From contig JASANE010017645.1 in NCBI GenBank assembly GCA_030248225.1, forward strand, positions 62,001 through 126,000: a stretch of 64,000 nt of DNA, given 5' to 3'. Of this stretch, positions 1 to 62,400 are shown piece after piece. The stretch's first letter is position 1. Each line of letters opens with the position of its first letter. Below the pieces are notes generated by a model. It saw only the letters and a program-made list of their open reading frames with translations. It did no database searches and was not told the DNA's origin. The DNA is from Trileptium ribeirensis (lineage: Eukaryota > Nematoda > Enoplea > Enoplida > Thoracostomopsidae). A program made the translations under genes and the position numbers.

Positions 1-2520
1 CGGCTTGTATACTTTTGGTTCGAATGCAATGGTTGCACGCTTCACTAGCTTCTCCAAACCGATGGGGAAGGGGCTCACCCTGTCTGGACCGCCCCCCTCA
101 CCCCGATTCGATACCCTTATGCATTCTGAAAATGTGTACTCCGGACTGATGCCTCCGCGGAGAAGCCAGCTTATTGTGATAATATATAAGACTATGTGTA
201 ATAATGTGTAAGACCTGTGCAAATTATCACACCGTTACTCAAGTCTAATCTAATCTAATGTGTAATAACACAAAGCAAAATGTTTCCAAATTGATGGTTT
301 CGTGCAAAAAGAACCAAAGATTTTGAAGCCTTTGCTAAGCTCTGCTTCCAGAGTTGATCGTTCTACATGATAGCTCCAAAATTTCCAGTAATTTTAGTAC
401 ACAATCAATGACTAAAGGTTGTAACCGAGGAAGCAAGCCTATAATGTCTTGGTTAATGTCATGACAACAACGTGACAGCATCAGACATGTCTGACATGAG
501 TGTATTTTCCGTCGCGCACTAACTGTATTCTCCTTATATGTACCGTTGTTTTGTTTTGGTAACTACTACCATAATATTTTGCTTAGCTGTTATATAATTA
601 ATTTTATGAGTTTCGTTGAGGTTTGATTTACTTCAATATTTTATTTGTATGTTTGTTGGTTCGTTGCTTTGCCTCTGGTGGAATTCCGTAATGCATGAGT
701 AAACTTAAGCTGCGCTACTTACCATCCTCTTTTGTCAAAACCAATTGCCACTCAGTTGTTCACTGAACACAAAATTCATTTTTGCATTAAAGAACAGAAA
801 TTAGATCGTTTCATATAATTTCAAACATTATAATTTGAAAATGTTCGCGAACACATTGGTGTTAAACTACTGGGGCCGAATTGCATTCGCTAATGCCGTT
901 ATGGCACAGAAAAATGTCTAAATCGGATACGGATATTGAAATCCGAGTTTTGTTCTCTAATCAAGTTTTGTACATGGTGTCAAAAGAGGATGATTGTGGT
1001 GCGCATCTTAAGTTTACTCTTGCATAATTGGAATTTACTGTTATTGTGTTTCGGAATCTTGTCGATGGCTTGCCGTTCCTCGATGTGTGGAAGAAGTGTT
1101 TTTTGCTCTCATTGTTTTACTATAGCGTTGCAGAAAAGAGACCATGTGTTCTCGATTTGTACGATATTTCGGTTTCAAGGTTTTTGCTTCGTTTCCAAGT
1201 TCTGGAATAGAAGGACTTACGGATTAGTCATTTATTCATGCCGGCAGATTTCATGGAAAACATTCAACTGTGCGTCAGTAGTTCGACTCTTCATCGTCGT
1301 TCTTCGGTTGATGGTTAAAATACGAATAAATACTATTTGTTCGTATTGGTCGTTGGCAATAGGTGTCGAAGGTCCGTCGGGTTGGGGGGTGGTGGTAAAT
1401 TTTTGAAATTTTAGAAATTCTAAATATTGCTGAAATTTTTTCCGAATTTTTGTCCGATGTGCGATAAATTTTTTCTTCATTTCCTAAATTTTCTGCAAAT
1501 TTCACCCCAATTTTCACCGTATTTTGCCAAATTTTTTCCCGCTGCGGCGGTGGCCGGGATGCTCGAGGGGTGCAACCCCTAATCCCGTATGGACACCTAT
1601 AGCATAGGATATCGAGGACTATCTGAAGCCTAGCGGAAGTATTAAGTTTTTTTGTTGATTTAATCAGGATTAAGATTTATTGACGCCATATTTACCAACC
1701 ATTTTTTTATAACGGAGGTACATCGCTCTATGCTTGAGTCAAGTATGAATCCACCACTTTAATGTGAATGTTCAGCGGGTGGATTTTTGCCTCATCTAAC
1801 CATGTTTCCCTAGCCTACATTAGTTTCCTGCGCCTGCCCAAACGATATGACGTGGTTGGTTTGTTTGTAGCTTGGGTCAGCCTTGAAGCTGCCCGCCCAA
1901 CACCGTACCAGCTGGACAGCGGACGTCAAACGGATGAACGGATGGTCAGCTTTGCAGGAAGTCACGAACAGAACGACTTGTTCTATTTGAAACACTATGA
2001 ATTCCGATTTAAAGAGTGGCTTAGATATGTTATAGCTGTTGCTGTGGTTTCATTTTTTGAGCACTGACGCTACCGTGATAGCAATTACAGCTTTGTTGGA
2101 AATTGGAACATTCTGGCTTTAAAAGTTAATGTTTTTTTTCACAGCTCTGTTATTGCGATGATTATTACTGATGGCTTTACTGTTACTGTGCTGCTGTAGT
2201 TCTCGCGCTTGCCAGGAACCTTATTGATATTGAACGCTGAATTTTTATGACAGATTGATTGATATGTACCATGTGGTACATTGACTTGTCCAGGTATGAG
2301 TTCATTTGCTCATGACGGATATCAGTGCGGTCCTATGCAACAGTCTGTGCGGGTGGCAATTATGAGTCAACATACCAACTTTATTTTTCTCAGAACTCAG
2401 GTTCTTTTTTCGCTTTTGTCAAATGATTTTTTTACGTTTAACGCAGCTGTATTCTGGTGATGTTGAAACGTAATCTTTTTCTGCGCTCAATCATTTTGTT
2501 TGTAATAAATGATTTTGTAG
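1..2520 (+). other. Upstream dynein intron (partial)
   Basis: No dynein exon was recognised here. It contains a GC-rich pair of GAGAAGCCAG-type ends (about 45-175), a G/C-rich patch with TTT-AAATT filler near 1365-1600, and an uncoded-looking open frame at 1768-2067 that I do not recognise. Confidence 0.7.
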
Positions 2521-53858
<51,338 letters not shown>

Positions 53859-53946
53859 GAAAAAGCACAGCAACCATTGTGTCTCTTAATATTTTTTATT
53901 ATTTGATAATATTAACAACCTGATTATCCCGTGAAAACATAAGAAA

Positions 53947-53952
53947 AATAAA
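53947..53952 (+). terminator. Likely polyadenylation signal of dynein heavy chain
   Basis: A canonical AATAAA lies 89 bases after the stop codon, in AT-rich DNA that shows no further coding signal. This implies a short 3' UTR. Later AT-rich hexamers near 54060 are alternatives. Confidence 0.6.
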
Positions 53953-54324
53953 AGTGGCTCCATAAATCAATGGTAAATTATAATATTGAAAAATGGTTTC
54001 GTTGGCTATTTTAAACTTTTCTCTGTAATCGTGGCGAACGTTATTTACATATTTCATAATTTTATTTATTGTATAAGTGTTTGTGAAAATGGATAATTAT
54101 TCTTATTATATTTATTCATGTTTAATACGGCTGTAGTTGTCGAATGGGAAAATGTGTCGGTGAGAGGCTACTAATTGTTTAAAATGGGGTTTTTTGTACA
54201 GTTACGAAAAGAAAAAGCAAATTGAAATAATTTGCGAACCGTTCACGATTTACAGCTGAACAGCAGCTGTTAATTTATGCGCGTGACGCTCGCTAAAGAT
54301 ATGTCTTTATGTCCGTAACTCGTA

Positions 54325-54576
54325 CAGTATTTGTCAGAAATGACTGTCACCTTTCGGACAAACGAATATCGAACATAAATGGAACAAAATTTATGTATTC
54401 TCGAACAAACTTCGAATAGCTCTCGAATAAAATAATTTAAAAAATTGCGCCAATATTTCGAACTCGCCTTGAACAAAATTCGAACACATTTCGAACAAAA
54501 TTTTGAATTTATCGAACGAACATCGAACAAATTCGAGCGAACATTGAATGAACAGCACTCATTTTTGGCGTATATA
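54325..54576 (+). mobile_element. CAGTACYCGCC-related MITE, GAACGAAC variant
   Basis: CAGTATTTGTCAGAAATGAC at the left, CACTCATTTTTGGCG at the right, TCGAACAAA-rich arms. It lies about 470 bp after the dynein stop. Confidence 0.7.
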
Positions 54577-55724
54577 CAGGCTGAATAGTAATTTTCTTTA
54601 TTTACCTTTTTGTTTTGTGAAATAAGAGGAACCAAAATGTGAAAAAATTCTTCGGAATAAGTTGTTCTCTTTTTTCAATAACGATATAACGTCCGGCACT
54701 GAAATGTGACATGGTTTGATGTTTTATCTCAGTTTATTCGTTGGTAAGATTTGGTCGTTTTGGAATAGGATTGTAACAAAATGATACAGACCGCTGCCTT
54801 AGTTCGCATCGTAATAGTACCCAATTAGCCGGAAACAATGATTAGTAAGCTGTGATGCAATTTCGTTCACTTTATACTATCGTTAAACATAGTTTATGAT
54901 ATTAATGTTAATCGATTTTTAAAGCATATTGCTATTTATTTTTGCGCGGGACTGTATCATCTTTGGTGTGGTTTATTTTTATGGTGTCGCCTAAATTTTT
55001 GAAAAGAAATTAGCCACCGTTGCGTTTGAAACGAGCACCGTGACTTTAAGAGACTTGTTAATTTGCATTGTTCGAATAGAGCAAATCTTTGCGCCTGCTA
55101 TAACGGTGCTGGAATAGCGAATGAATCGAAAATTATTTTAATCGCTAATAATTTTTTTAAAATTTTAACTTTATCGAAAATGAATGTAGGACACATAAGT
55201 TATGGGAAATGAAAGATCCGAGTGGATCTTTACAGTAATTATAGTTATAAGCTGATGTTCGCCTTACTAGCGAGCGAACGAAAGACTAACTGTAATTTCA
55301 AGACGAAATTTTATTTTCCCGTGAGCAAGTTGCGAGCGAGCAGAAATGACAGTCGCTGCTCGTTATGTGTTCTCTGGCAGCTGGGAACATCTTAAGAGAC
55401 AATGTTCCCTCGGTCTGGTGCATACAAAGTTGCACTGTTGTTCTGCGTCCGGCAAAATAAGACGTTTCAGAGAAAGGTACAAGGTGTTTGGGTAACTTCG
55501 TTTAGAGAGTTCCGTAGTTAGGCTGGTTATAGTGAACAATAAAATGATCCTTCGACCTTCGTGCACACTGAAAAGGAAGAGCTTAAGTTGCTCGGCATAA
55601 TCAAAAACCACCCATGTAATGCTGTATGTGGAAATAGTATCAACTTAAGGTACATAGTACATACTACGTGAAAATCTGAACTTTAGCGATAGTGTAGGAT
55701 ATAGTAGTTTTATAATTGCTAATG

Positions 55725-55808
55725 ATGTCTGGAAGGGATTGCTCAGTCGGTACCTCCTGCCTGCGGATCCAAATGTGGAGGTCGTGGGTTCGAATCCCAC
55801 CCATACAT
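55725..55808 (+). other. tRNA-like sequence, SINE head or pseudo-tRNA
   Basis: GATTGCTCAGTCGG (A-box-like), then a perfect B box in a paired T arm (GTGGG-TTCGAAT-CCCAC). A 7-bp acceptor-like stem (ATGTCTG with CATACAT) has one mismatch. The D and anticodon arms are abnormal (CCTCC pairs with GGAGG), so a working tRNA is unlikely. Confidence 0.6.
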
Positions 55809-57454
55809 AACTTTTCATGCGGCTGCTTTTCAGTTCCCTTTATCTCCCAGCTACTATCACTATGCCCAAATCCAAAATATATGTTATCTAACAGATGTTT
55901 AAAAAAGAAAAAATTATAGAACTTAACATTTAGATATGCAATAATTTTATCGAATTTATAACCGCCACAAGATATAATTCCAAAATGAATAGAAATTCGT
56001 TTGGACCGTCGACGCCGCAACCTTCAACTTAAACATAGCCAAAAATAAATGCTCAACTAGGGGATATCTTTGCAGCAAAATAATGCAATATTTTATCGTT
56101 CCTTTCTATAAATGCAATGGGTTTGGTACAAAATTGCATATTTTCCAGTAATTTGGTATAGTGTTTAAAGGCCCAACAGCAGGTGGGAATGTAATTTAGG
56201 TTATGACGAGGACTCGGTTTCTAGTTCACCATGACTTTCAAAATGCATCGCATTTTACAGTTAAATATGGATAAAACATTACTTGTGTAGAAGATAGAAT
56301 ATGTGTTTGCGTCCACACATATATAGCGACTGGTTAGTATATATACAAATACTAAATGGCTATTATCGTTTCTATCTGTTTTTCGCTTGTTGTGTGTGCG
56401 TAGTAAAGGTTGTTTGTGATTTATAATGTAAGAGTGTTAGATTTATACTTACTTAAAATCGCCTTTTCACTGCTGTGGATTTGACGTTTCAGTTAATCGT
56501 GTTTCGTCTTGTCTTTCCGTACTTTTCAGTTGCGTTTGCGTGACCAGTCATAGTGTCGCAATTTATTCAGCTGCTTTTGGAAATTTGAGGATAAGCATCA
56601 TAAAGTGGTTCAAGAATATTTAGTGTGTATATATAGTCCAACATTACTGCTTTACCCGTGTGGTCTATACATGCTCATAACGGGGATGGAACCCATTCGG
56701 CGCAAAGTACTGACTATCCCCAGGGGACCTGGCCAGCCATAATAATTTAATTGGCACACCAACGGCCCAAAACACCAGGCGGCGGTCAAAAATCATAAAA
56801 TAGCAGATCGTCTGCTCTATTTGAATAAAATAGCTCAACTCGTTCCTTGAATGTTCGGACAGCGCTTCCCAGTGGTGGCCATTATGTCAAATCCGAGTTA
56901 ATTTTTCACTTTGAGCCGTCCAAGTACAGCTAGGTGGATTCTGTTAAATTGGAACGCATATAGATGGATGTTTGGAAATCATCGCGGTTCTGGACGCGGC
57001 ACTTACAATCAGTTCATACTTTTGATCAACATGATCTTGCGGTTTATACGTGTAAGATTTCTGTCTGACGTTATTTCAATATAAAGGCGTTCAATTTTCA
57101 AGACCGCTTAATATTTTACTATCGGAATATCGCTAGAGTGCCTGAACGAAATATAACGAAGAACTCTAAATTTATGAACACATGCTTGCTAATATTGCTA
57201 TTTTTAGTGATCATGCATTTGGAAATTTGCGGTAGCAACTAGTACTCGGGTAAACATGTTTGAATAGCGAAGATTATCCATGCAACCAGTTATAATTTTT
57301 CCATTCCGTACAAAACCTTTTTCTGAAAATTAAAATCAAGAGAAAAACTTTTTATCGCAATGCTCGGCGTTTGAAATAAAGCCATTTTCTGTTAGCGAAA
57401 TTTCAAGAAATACATAATTTTTGCATTTTGTTGTTAGCGATGACAAGCACTAAT

Positions 57455-57929
57455 GCGGCATTCACGTTATAATGTCCCCAACGTTTGGAACCTATGTACA
57501 CCACATTGTCGACAGCGGGGTGTCGTAGACAGCTACACACAAATCTTTTCAAGGGTAGCTACCTAGAGCCATTAACACTTCTCGACAGTGTCGAGCACAC
57601 CGTTTCTTCTATGCAGTTTTATTGACTGTGCGATATTATCTGGTCAAGATCCATATTGTATATACAAATGTGATTTTTTACAAATACGCAACGCAGTTGA
57701 ATAATACGCGGTATTAGATACAAGCGATGTCAATTACTAATTGGCGCCAAATTGGTAACTAAGGGCGTGTACGATACTGTAAACAAAATACGTAATAACC
57801 AGAGGTGTGTCGCACACCCTCGATAATTGAGTAACGGTATGGATGTGGCCCTGACTTTCTATACGGTAGGGTCACAACTACATGGGACAAAAGCTCCAAA
57901 CACCGGGGACATTATAACTGGAACGCCGC
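57455..57929. mobile_element. TIR element, 475 bp, intergenic
   Basis: Left arm GCGGCATTCACGTTATAATG then TCCCCAACGTTTGGA; right arm TCCAAACACCGGGGACATTA then TAACTGGAACGCCGC. The arms are inverted over about 35 bp. No coding capacity. Confidence 0.78.
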
Positions 57930-58386
57930 ATAAACTGTAAGATAGGTTTGCTTATGACCACTAGACTAAACGAAAAAGAAAGTTGACAGCCATTTAACTA
58001 ATTGTTGTTTTCAAACTGGAAATCACCAAAGCTCTGTATTTTCTGTTAGGGACAAACTGTACCAAAATGCATATTTTTTTCTTTAGGAAGCGTTTCGGTT
58101 TCATTTATTTTTTAACAAAATGGGAGGTTGGTGGAGTAACCTTAAGTTTATTCACTCATAAAGTCAGTTTTTGCACATTTATTTAAGTTGACAATATTTG
58201 AAGTTGTGCGAAGACCAAGTATGCGGTATGCGATATTAACCACGTCAAAACATGAGATGTGTACAAAAGTAAATGTCCAGGTTTCGAAACATTCAAAGAA
58301 AGTAGATGTTGCTTTTGTATTATAGATTTTTTTAAATATATAATCTTATTAATTGCCGACAGTGTTAACATATACAGGCAGTGACG

Positions 58387-58950
58387 CAGATTTCGTGGGG
58401 GTCTTTTCGGTTAGCCCCAGCCCGAACTTGGTCAATTTTGGAGATACAATGACAATTTTAGCAGCGTTCGACTCAGCCCGACGAGGAGGCTCGGCAAATG
58501 CCCATTTATATCAAAAATTTTTCGGTTCGCAGTGGTCTTTCGAAAAAAATTTCTCGATAAGTGCATAATTTTATATATCATTCGAACAGCGTTGTCGGGA
58601 TGAGTCGAATGGTTGCGAAGTTAACCCAATCGGACCAAGAAGGGTTAACGACGTAAGCTTAAGACCAAGGCATACGCTGAGCCTCGTTTTAGGATATCAC
58701 CATAGATAAAAATAACTGCTTAATCCATGAACCGATTGGTCTGCTTTTACGACCATTCGCCTAAGCTCGTCAATAAGGTTTGAACTATTTATAAAATTAT
58801 GCACGTATCTGAAAATTTTTTTTGTAAATTTTGAGAAAAAATCTTTTAAAAATGGCCGAAATGGGTATTTTCCCGATAGTCGCTGTATCTCCAAAATTGA
58901 CCAAATTCAGGCTGGCGAGGCTAAGCCAAAAGACCCCAGATTCCTACTGA
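58387..58950. repeat. Long foldback, intergenic
   Basis: The outer left arm (GGGGTCTTTTCGGTTAGCC, TTGGTCAATTTTGGAGATA) pairs with the right arm (TATCTCCAAAATTGACCAA, GGCTAAGCCAAAAGACCCC). Inner arms pair too (GTGCATAATTTTATA with TATAAAATTATGCAC), so almost the whole 565 bp folds. Confidence 0.78.
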
Positions 58951-59223
58951 AGCTTGAGGGATGCGAGAAATTTGCGGGAAGAATGTGAAATGTTTAACCT
59001 GAAATTTTGACTCTAGGGTACCGACCAATATTGAGGAGTTTTGGTTTCAGATTACCAGATGTCTGTGGGATGCATGACCCTCACCCCTCGTCCCCTGGGA
59101 TGTAAATATGGATATTTATATAGGGACCGATTACAACATTGTTATTTCTATTACAGATAACTTTGCCAATATTTGGTTTTTATACGGTTCCCATGTATAT
59201 ATAATTATAAGCCCAAATCGACA

Positions 59224-59418
59224 TCAGTTTCCATCGAACCGACCCAGCTTATTAGTATCGGCAGTTGACGGTTGATCAATTCTGTACACTTGACGCGCAA
59301 CACCAAAATAACCTTCGTATTCAACTAAATCAGGAGTTGTATCGAAATGATAATGACCGCCTTTGCCTTGCTGGTCACTAAATCCATGCGTGTGTTCAAG
59401 ACGAAGGTCTAGATCGCC
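59224..59418 (-). CDS. C11orf54: C11orf54-type hydrolase, last exon with histidine motif
   Basis: Minus strand: TTTCAG acceptor, 64 codons and TGA. It encodes GDLDLRLEHTHGFSDQQGKG, then GHYHFDTTPDLVEYEGYF and YRIDQPSTAD. His residues in H-T-H and G-G-H-Y-H are the expected zinc ligands. The loop between them looks one residue longer than in the human protein as I recall it. The C-terminal ..G.[RF]D ending fits the family. Confidence 0.92.
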   Translation of the reverse strand, partial: GDLDLRLEHTHGFSDQQGKGGHYHFDTTPDLVEYEGYFGVARQVYRIDQPSTADTNKLGRFDGN

Positions 59419-62400
59419 CTGAAATTAGACTACACTGATGGCAATAATGCTTTTGGTTCTAGAAATGGCATAAAATTTCTTATATAGGTATATATTATCT
59501 AGATAAACAATTATAAAACAGAGTTTGGGACAATCTTTTATGAATGAAATAAAGATTGGTATAAGAGAAAACTTGTTTCAGAATACAAGAATGGGTCAGG
59601 ATAGCAGAAAATATCGACAGACGTGTCTATACTAGAACATTAAGGCATCATACATTTCATCTTTGTGACCCATTGATACGGCTTTGACGCCACTAGACGT
59701 TCTGCCGAAAAAATGCTGTTGACATTTCGATTATTCACTAGGTTTGCGGTAATATATAGCTTTTAGTGCGTCCGACCCTTAGGGTATAGATTAATGATTC
59801 AACAACCTGGTAGTAAAATAGAATTACTCGACTAAAAGAACCTGGTGGTCCTTATATGAGACATAGACTAAGCCTAAGTCGGGGGTGTGGCTGTCGCCCC
59901 TTAGCCCCCCGTTATAAGCTGTTCTTTTTTCTAATAACGTTATAACGTACGTAATAGCGTTATAACGTACCGCCCCTCAAGGTTACTTGGGCTACTGAAT
60001 TTGCTGATATGAGACGTTTAATAAAATTATTACAATTTTTCAAAAGACGTCACAAGCAATAGGATATATTTTCATATATATTCAATGAAAAAACAATTCT
60101 ATTTCAAATATAGAGAGTAAATTCGGCTTTCGTTTTAATGGGGATCGAAATTTTTCGTCTGGCCCAAAGCCGTTGCAAATCGAGGTGGGCCCGGTCCGTC
60201 TGCCGAGATGCAGTGCCTAAAACTCAAGGTGATATTCAACATCAAATTGTCATCGAATTTTTAGTATTTAACTTATAATTTTGAAATGAAACAGCTGTAT
60301 TCATTTGCTATGGTGTATTGGCGTAGCATAGACCACAAAACATGACAAGCAATCATTAAATAATTTGATGTTTTCATATTCGGAACGGCGTCCTGGGTTG
60401 TTTCAAACAATGGTAAGCCCGGTCGGCCCAGCCCGTAGCGACCAATTTACGTGCTGGTTGGACCTGGCTGGCATGCTACCTAGACACACGACACGTAAAT
60501 CGTTAGCTATTGTTTTGGATGACATGTTTTCTTTAGCGACATTTTGTATATATACTGTTTATCGTGAATCATTGATATATACAAGTTAACAATATGCTAC
60601 GATGTAAACATGTAAAACGCATATATTAATTGATGTAAAATTTTTAGAATAACGTTTGAACAATTTAAGTTAATGTTCACTGCGCGTTTTGAAATACATT
60701 TCAATAAAAATCCTGCAGTTACATAATGTTCTTTCGAAACTCTGAGCGTTAGAATACTAACGTAACTAGCTATGAAAAAAATTATTCACTAATATAAATA
60801 ATAAGGGTATATCTTTTTTTGCATTGTCTAGAAAATGAAACAAAAATATAGTCGAAATATGACGGTAACACAAAATAATTCCGACATGCACGTGACTATT
60901 CTATTTAACAGAGAATGTTTTTCCGGAATATAACTCATAAGTAAATCTCGATTCAGTGAAAGCCGAGTTATTAAAAATTTCCTTAATAATGCGCTCCGGA
61001 CGTGCAGTAAATCTTTTGCCTTCTACGACGAAATAATCAAAGAAAATACCCAACGTTGTTTGTTTCCGATAATGACCAAATTTACTTTTTAAAAATAAAT
61101 GTTCAAAAGAAAGTAAGCATCGGTTTTCAAAAAATTCCAGAAAACTTCGTAAAAATGCATCAGTATTGGCATAAAACCTATGATAGCGATACTGCCATGT
61201 CCCTATAATTATATGTAAATTTTACTGCATTGTTGTGTAAAAAAGTCTATTACACATCTGAAAGTTACTGCAAAATGGCCAAATTATTTGTGTTATTATA
61301 AAATTACCACATCTTTCGACACCAGAACACTGCAGCAAACCATCGGCGAACTAAAATCGAAATATTTTAACCAATCTGATATATCTTTGTTTGTTCCTAG
61401 CGGTCCGGTTGCAAAATCAGGCTAAAATAGAGATGAATCATACATGCTGGTTGACGCTCCGAGGACTCGGGGGGGTCCGGGGTCGCCGGGGAAGGTCGTA
61501 TCAGTGTGGTAGTTGACCTCGGGAGGGGGAAGTCCTGCAGGGAAACACTGAAAAAAGGTGACGACTTCCTCCTACCCCTGGCCCTTCGAGGACCAAATTT
61601 TTACCGATCTTTGCCCTATTTTCGTTAAGGAATACGTAAATTGTAAATTTATTACAGAAAAATGCCTGTAACCGTTCTGTTAAAAACCTGAGATCACAAC
61701 AAATATTACTTCAATTTAACTGTAGTTGTTGCACTAAATAAACCGCTTAGTCAAGATTGACGAGATTGAGTCTGCCCCAAATTGACTCATTGAATTTAAG
61801 TTACATTTTGGTCCAATCTGCAGTCAATAATTTTTTGACTCAGAAACTGTCGCAATATTGTTTGAATATGGCTCAGATTTCACATACTCTAAGTCAGATT
61901 TACTTCAATTTAGTTAAGCCTTACTGGTTTTTGGAGCAGAGTGAGTCAAATTTGATTCTGCGTTTTTACAATTCGTTGCATTAGTTTAATGTGTATTTGT
62001 CGCAGACGAGGCGGCTAAAAACATCGCATCGATTAATATCACACTGAGGCTCCTACCCCCTACTCCCCGACATGTGGTCCAATACCCCTGACTGCGCCAC
62101 AGCCACCGAACACCCTCTCCCCGAGAACCCGACTACCCTTTCTTTGAGCTTCTGTGCATGCATGATATAATGCTTCTGATCTTCATTGGTGACTAGGTGA
62201 ATTGTTTACAATGTTATAAACAATTATTACTGTTCAGTTATGCTGTTCGAAAACAGGAAAGGAAATGTAAACACATGCCTGTTCTGGTAACTTATCTAGA
62301 AATCTTGCTTCCTCATTTGTTTCTAAGACCGCCCTAAATCCATGTTAACAATGCGTTCGATTCGATCCGATAGAGGTTGCGTAACTTTATTCTATACGAA

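Larger units (their letters stand above)
53953..59223. other. Intergenic DNA between convergent genes
   Basis: Contains an eroded CAGT/TA element (54325-54576), a tRNA-derived sequence (55725-55808), a TIR element (57455-57929) and a foldback (58387-58950). Between them (54580-55720, 55920-57450) no gene was recognised. No clear polyadenylation signal for the minus-strand gene was found. Confidence 0.6.

Noticed and set aside
936..1406. 156-codon open frame on the plus strand
   Set aside because: The peptide is Cys/Phe/Arg-rich without domain pattern, overlaps open frames in other phases, and has no splice or homology support. Treated as chance inside an intron.
1768..2067. 99-codon open frame upstream of the first dynein exon
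   Set aside because: Does not resemble the dynein CC1 region expected before exon 1, and the minus strand is open over the same stretch.
2457..2520. Extension of dynein exon 1 upstream from a GTG/ATG at 2457-2462
   Set aside because: Residues before Ala-Val-Lys do not match the family, and a clear TAG acceptor ends at 2520.
54270..54635. 121-codon minus-strand open frame after the dynein stop
   Set aside because: Falls inside a GAACGAAC-variant MITE; coding appearance comes from its repeated TCGAACAAA words.
55664..56020. 118-codon minus-strand open frame containing GIRTHDLHIW
   Set aside because: Spans the tRNA-like SINE head; this kind of peptide is a known artefact of such repeats.
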